Assembly (NCBI GenBank): GCA_938022295.1
Contig: CALIDR010000090.1
Coordinates: forward strand, 1 to 17,585
DNA from: an uncultured Burkholderiaceae bacterium
Lineage (GTDB): Bacteria > Pseudomonadota > Gammaproteobacteria > Burkholderiales > Burkholderiaceae_C
Length of the DNA stretch: 17,585 nt
Direction of reading: 5' to 3'
The notes below the pieces were generated by a model that saw only the letters and a list, made by a program, of their open reading frames with translations, did not search any database and was not told the DNA's origin. Position numbers and translations under genes: made by a program. Below, piece after piece: positions 15,148 to 17,585 of the stretch. How positions within the stretch are numbered: the first letter of the stretch is position 1; each line of letters begins with the position of its first letter.

Positions 15148-16797
15148 ATGACGGGCATCTACGAACGCGACCTCGACCGCAACCGCGCCAACTTCGCGGC
15201 GCTGACCCCGGTGGGCTTCGTCGAACGCAGCGCCGAGGTGTTCGGCGACCTGCCGGCGGTGATCCACGGCGCGCGCCGCCATACGTGGGCGCAGCTGCGC
15301 GAGCGCTCGGCGCGGCTGGCGGCGGCGCTGCGCGCGCTCGGCGTCGGGCGGCTCGACACCGTCAGCGCGATGCTGACCAACACCCCGGAAATGGTCGAGG
15401 CACACTACGCGGTGCCGGCGATCAACGCCGTGCTGAACACGCTGAACACGCGCCTGGACGCGCCGCTGCTGGCGTGGCAGATGAACCACTGCGAGGCGAA
15501 GGTGCTGCTCACCGACCGCGAGTTCGCGCCCGTGATGCGCGAGGCGCTGCGCCTGCTGCGCGAGCAGCACGGCCGCGACGTCGTCGTGATCGACGTCTGC
15601 GACGGCGAGTACACGGGGCCCGGCGAGCGGCTCGGCGCGCACGAATACGAGGCGCTGCTCGCGGCGCACGCGCCGCTGCCGCGGCTCGATGGCCCGGCCG
15701 ACGAGTGGGACGCAATCGCCGTGAGCTACACGAGCGGCACCACCGGCGACCCGAAAGGCGTCGTGACGCACCACCGCGGCGCGTACCTGAACGCGGTGTG
15801 CAACGCCGTCACGTGGACGATGCCGCAGTTCCCGAAGTACCTGTGGACGCTGCCGATGTTCCACTGCAACGGCTGGTGCTTCCCGTGGACGGTGGCGATG
15901 CAGGCGGGCGTGCACGTGTGCCTGCGCAAGGTCGAGGCGAAGGCGATCCTCGACGCGATGCGCGAGCACGGGGTGGACCACTACTGCGCCGCGCCGATCG
16001 TGCACAACCTGATCGTCAATGCCGACCCCGCGCTGCGCGAGGGCATCGGCCAGCGCGTGCGCGGCATGGTGGCCGGCGCCGCGCCGCCGGCAGCGATGAT
16101 CGAGGGCATGGCGCGGATCGGCTTCGACATCACGCACGTCTACGGGCTGACCGAGGTCTACGGCCCGGCCGCAGTCGCCGCCAAGCGCGAGAGCTGGGCG
16201 CGCGAGAGCCTGTCGGAGCAGACGCGCCTGAACGGCCGCCAGGGCGTGCGCTACGTGCTGCAGGAGGGGATGACGGTGATGGACCCGGCGACGATGGCCG
16301 AGGTGCCGGCCGACGGCCGGACGATGGGCGAGATCATGTTCCGCGGCAACATCGTGATGAAGGGCTACCTGAAGAACCCGGCGGCCACCGCGAAGGCGTT
16401 CGAGGGCGGCTGGTTCCACACCGGCGACCTCGCGGTGCTCGAGCCCGACCGCTACGTGAAGATCCGCGACCGCAGCAAGGACGTGATCATCAGCGGCGGC
16501 GAGAACATCAGCTCGATCGAGGTCGAAGACGCGCTGTACCGCCACCCGGCCGTGATGGCGTGCGCCGTCGTCGCGACGCCCGACCCGAAGTGGGGCGAGA
16601 CGCCGGTGGCCTACGTCGAGCTCAAGCCCGGCGCGGCCGCGCCGGCCGACGAGCTGATCGCGCACTGCCGCGGACTGCTCGCGGGCTACAAGGTCCCGCG
16701 CGAGATCCGCTTCGAGGAGATCCCGAAGACCTCGACCGGCAAGATCCAGAAGTTCCAGCTGCGCGAGCGGGCAAAGTCGGCGAGCGCGATCGAGTGA
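15148..16797 (+). CDS. AMP-forming acyl-CoA synthetase
   Basis: The enzyme activates a carboxylic acid with ATP to an acyl-adenylate and then an acyl-CoA. The 549-residue product has all core motifs of the ANL family: the phosphate loop SYTSGTTGDPKGV at 193-205, MFHCNGWCFPW, VYGLTEVYGP, GWFHTGDLAV, DRSKDVIISGGENISS and the C-terminal KTSTGKIQKF with catalytic Lys532. The MFHCNGWCFPW block is usual in medium-chain and short-chain synthetases of the AlkK/acyl-activating type; the chain length preferred cannot be stated. A GGGGG stretch lies 6 bases before the ATG. It ends the plus-strand group and converges on a minus-strand gene with 15 bases between their stop codons. Confidence 0.93.
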   Translation: MTGIYERDLDRNRANFAALTPVGFVERSAEVFGDLPAVIHGARRHTWAQLRERSARLAAALRALGVGRLDTVSAMLTNTPEMVEAHYAVPAINAVLNTLNTRLDAPLLAWQMNHCEAKVLLTDREFAPVMREALRLLREQHGRDVVVIDVCDGEYTGPGERLGAHEYEALLAAHAPLPRLDGPADEWDAIAVSYTSGTTGDPKGVVTHHRGAYLNAVCNAVTWTMPQFPKYLWTLPMFHCNGWCFPWTVAMQAGVHVCLRKVEAKAILDAMREHGVDHYCAAPIVHNLIVNADPALREGIGQRVRGMVAGAAPPAAMIEGMARIGFDITHVYGLTEVYGPAAVAAKRESWARESLSEQTRLNGRQGVRYVLQEGMTVMDPATMAEVPADGRTMGEIMFRGNIVMKGYLKNPAATAKAFEGGWFHTGDLAVLEPDRYVKIRDRSKDVIISGGENISSIEVEDALYRHPAVMACAVVATPDPKWGETPVAYVELKPGAAAPADELIAHCRGLLAGYKVPREIRFEEIPKTSTGKIQKFQLRERAKSASAIE

Positions 16798-16812
16798 GCG
16801 CCGCCGCGCCAC

Positions 16813-17040
16813 TCACGCGCCGTCGCGGTCGCGCTCGCCCGCGAGGCGCGCCGCAGGGCGTGCCGCACGCTGGCTGAGCGCGAGGGCGGTCTCCCACTGC
16901 GCCTCGAGCCGCGTGATGCGGCGGTCGTGCTCGCGCAGCTCGCGCGCGATCTCCTTCAGCGTCTCGCCGGCGCGCTTGACGTCGTCGGCGAGCTTGAGCG
17001 CCTCGCGGATCGCGGCGATCGCGTCGGTGAGCGCGCTCAC
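16813..17040 (-). CDS. Small coiled-coil protein, unknown function
   Basis: This 75-residue product is predicted to be mostly helical: residues about 5-55 are rich in Glu, Lys, Arg, Leu and Ala with heptad-like spacing (LADDVKRAGETLKEIAREL and on), followed by an Arg/Ala-rich tail. I do not recognise a family. Its GTG start overlaps the TGA of the upstream ribbon-helix-helix-like gene by 4 bases (GTGA), so the two are probably translated together and may interact. It ends 15 bases from the stop of the convergent acyl-CoA synthetase gene. Confidence 0.65.
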   Translation of the reverse strand: MSALTDAIAAIREALKLADDVKRAGETLKEIARELREHDRRITRLEAQWETALALSQRAARPAARLAGERDRDGA

Positions 17041-17381
17041 GTCGCAGCTCCAGCCCGACGCGCTGCCTTGCGCGCCGCCGCCTTCGAAGGCGACGCGGCC
17101 GCACGCTGGCCGGCGCTGCCGGCCTCGACGTGCCGAGAGGGCAGGGTGGCCAGCACCTGTTGCGCTTCGGCCAGGCCTTCGCGAAGCGCGCGGCGGGCCT
17201 GCGCCACGGCGGCCTGCAGCTGCTCGCTCAGCGCCGCCAGCACGGCTTCGTCGTCACCCGCACGGCGCTCGCAGCGCGAGCGCACCAGCTCGGCGACGCT
17301 CACGTTCTCGCGCCGCGCCTCCTCGGCGAGGAACGCCTTGAACTCGGGCGTGGTGAGCAGGGTGACGCGTTCGGTCTTCAC
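17037..17381 (-). CDS. Small ribbon-helix-helix-like protein with helical tail
   Basis: This 114-residue product starts at a GTG. Residues 1-38 (MKTERVTLLTTPEFKAFLA, then NVSVAELVRSRCE) resemble a MetJ/Arc/CopG-type ribbon-helix-helix: a short polar beta strand, then two helices separated by a turn with SVAEL. Residues about 42-85 form a long amphipathic helix, and the C-terminus is an Ala/Lys/Arg-rich tail suited to nucleic-acid contact. Function is unknown; DNA binding is inferred from the N-terminus. It is translationally coupled to the small coiled-coil gene downstream and divergent from a transposase-like gene, with a 9-bp inverted repeat between them that could be its operator. No good ribosome binding site precedes the start. 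Confidence 0.65.
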   Translation of the reverse strand: MKTERVTLLTTPEFKAFLAEEARRENVSVAELVRSRCERRAGDDEAVLAALSEQLQAAVAQARRALREGLAEAQQVLATLPSRHVEAGSAGQRAAASPSKAAARKAARRAGAAT

Positions 17382-17395
17382 CCTGAATCCGTGAC

Positions 17396-17439
17396 CTCAC
17401 CTCGACAGCCCTGCACCCTGCGGGTGACTCCGAGGTGAG
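17396..17439. promoter_or_regulatory. Inverted repeats in the divergent region, possible operator
   Basis: A perfect 9-bp inverted repeat, CTCACCTCG (17396-17404) and CGAGGTGAG (17431-17439), encloses a smaller CACCC-TGC-GGGTG stem at 17414-17426. GTGAC also occurs at 17391 and 17424. It lies between the ribbon-helix-helix-like gene and the transposase-like gene, where a repressor could act on both. It could instead be part of a mobile-element end or an RNA hairpin. Confidence 0.4.
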
Positions 17440-17471
17440 TTTCTCGACGGCGCTGCAGACAATGTGCGCTC

Positions 17472-17585
17472 ATGCGCCGCATCGACGTCAAGCAACTCGA
17501 CGACGACCTCACGCCGGTGGCCGGGCTGGCCCTGGTGGGGCACTACCTGAGGGCGCTCGAGCCTGCGTGGCGACGCCTGGACGCG
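17472..17585 (+). CDS. N-terminus of a probable IS1380-type transposase, cut by the window edge
   Basis: The 38 visible residues begin MRRIDVKQLDDDLTPVAGL and continue ALVGHYLRALEPAWRRLDA. The pattern of a short charged start, then LTPVAGLALVG and a helix, is what I recall for DDE transposases of the IS1380 family, whose first domain starts this way. Too little is visible to see the catalytic residues. The ATG at 17472 is the natural start; no clear ribosome binding site is seen. If correct, the element's left end and inverted repeat should lie in or near 17382-17471 or beyond the small minus-strand genes. Confidence 0.5.
   Translation, partial: MRRIDVKQLDDDLTPVAGLALVGHYLRALEPAWRRLDA

Noticed and set aside
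14158..16812. Long minus-strand open frame opposite the SDR and acyl-CoA synthetase genes
   Set aside because: The product is Arg/His/Val/Asp-rich with no motif, while the plus strand encodes two complete enzymes with all catalytic signatures.
16796..16814. Possible bidirectional terminator between the convergent acyl-CoA synthetase and small coiled-coil genes
   Set aside because: Only a 5-bp stem (GTGAG/CTCAC) with a large loop and no T-tract could be drawn.
1..17585. tRNA, rRNA or CRISPR array
   Set aside because: No cloverleaf-like sequence, rRNA core string or regularly spaced direct repeat was seen by eye on either strand.

Overview
This is a GC-rich window of roughly 70 to 75 percent G+C by eye. 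Its gene content and codon use fit a Burkholderiales-type betaproteobacterium, perhaps of the Rubrivivax/Leptothrix/Methylibium kind. That placement is inferred from sequence style and gene order, not from a marker gene. The coding density is high, and the high GC produces long spurious open frames opposite most real genes.

Region 1 (1-6473) is on the minus strand. Read in the direction of transcription it holds a tandem glycine riboswitch (about 6213-6433), gcvT, gcvH and gcvP, which encode the T, H and P proteins of the glycine cleavage system. A strong hairpin follows gcvP, and then comes the 5' part of a BTAD/STAND-type regulator that runs off the left edge. GcvP is longer than usual because a C/G-rich palindromic repeat is read in frame inside it.

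Region 2 (6474-12300) is also on the minus strand and looks like one catabolic or transport operon. In order it contains a class-III PLP aminotransferase, a TAXI-type TRAP solute-binding protein, a fused TRAP permease with a C-terminal DUF3394-like domain, and an Asp/Glu-racemase-superfamily enzyme that overlaps the permease by 4 bases (GTGA). A terminator-like hairpin between the binding protein and the permease probably lowers permease expression. The operon ends only about 40 bases before the glycine riboswitch, so read-through transcripts would pass through the riboswitch.

Region 3 (12301-16797) is on the plus strand and divergent from region 2. It holds a YccU-type CoA-binding protein, an O-acetylhomoserine sulfhydrylase (MetY), a short-chain dehydrogenase of the 2,4-dienoyl-CoA reductase type, and an AMP-forming acyl-CoA synthetase. 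The gaps are short and the order is compatible with one transcript joining sulfur amino-acid synthesis to acyl-CoA metabolism.

Region 4 (16798-17585) holds two small overlapping minus-strand genes, one ribbon-helix-helix-like with a helical tail and one short coiled-coil protein. They are divergent from the first 38 codons of what looks like an IS1380-type transposase. A perfect 9-bp inverted repeat lies between them. No tRNA, rRNA or CRISPR array was seen.
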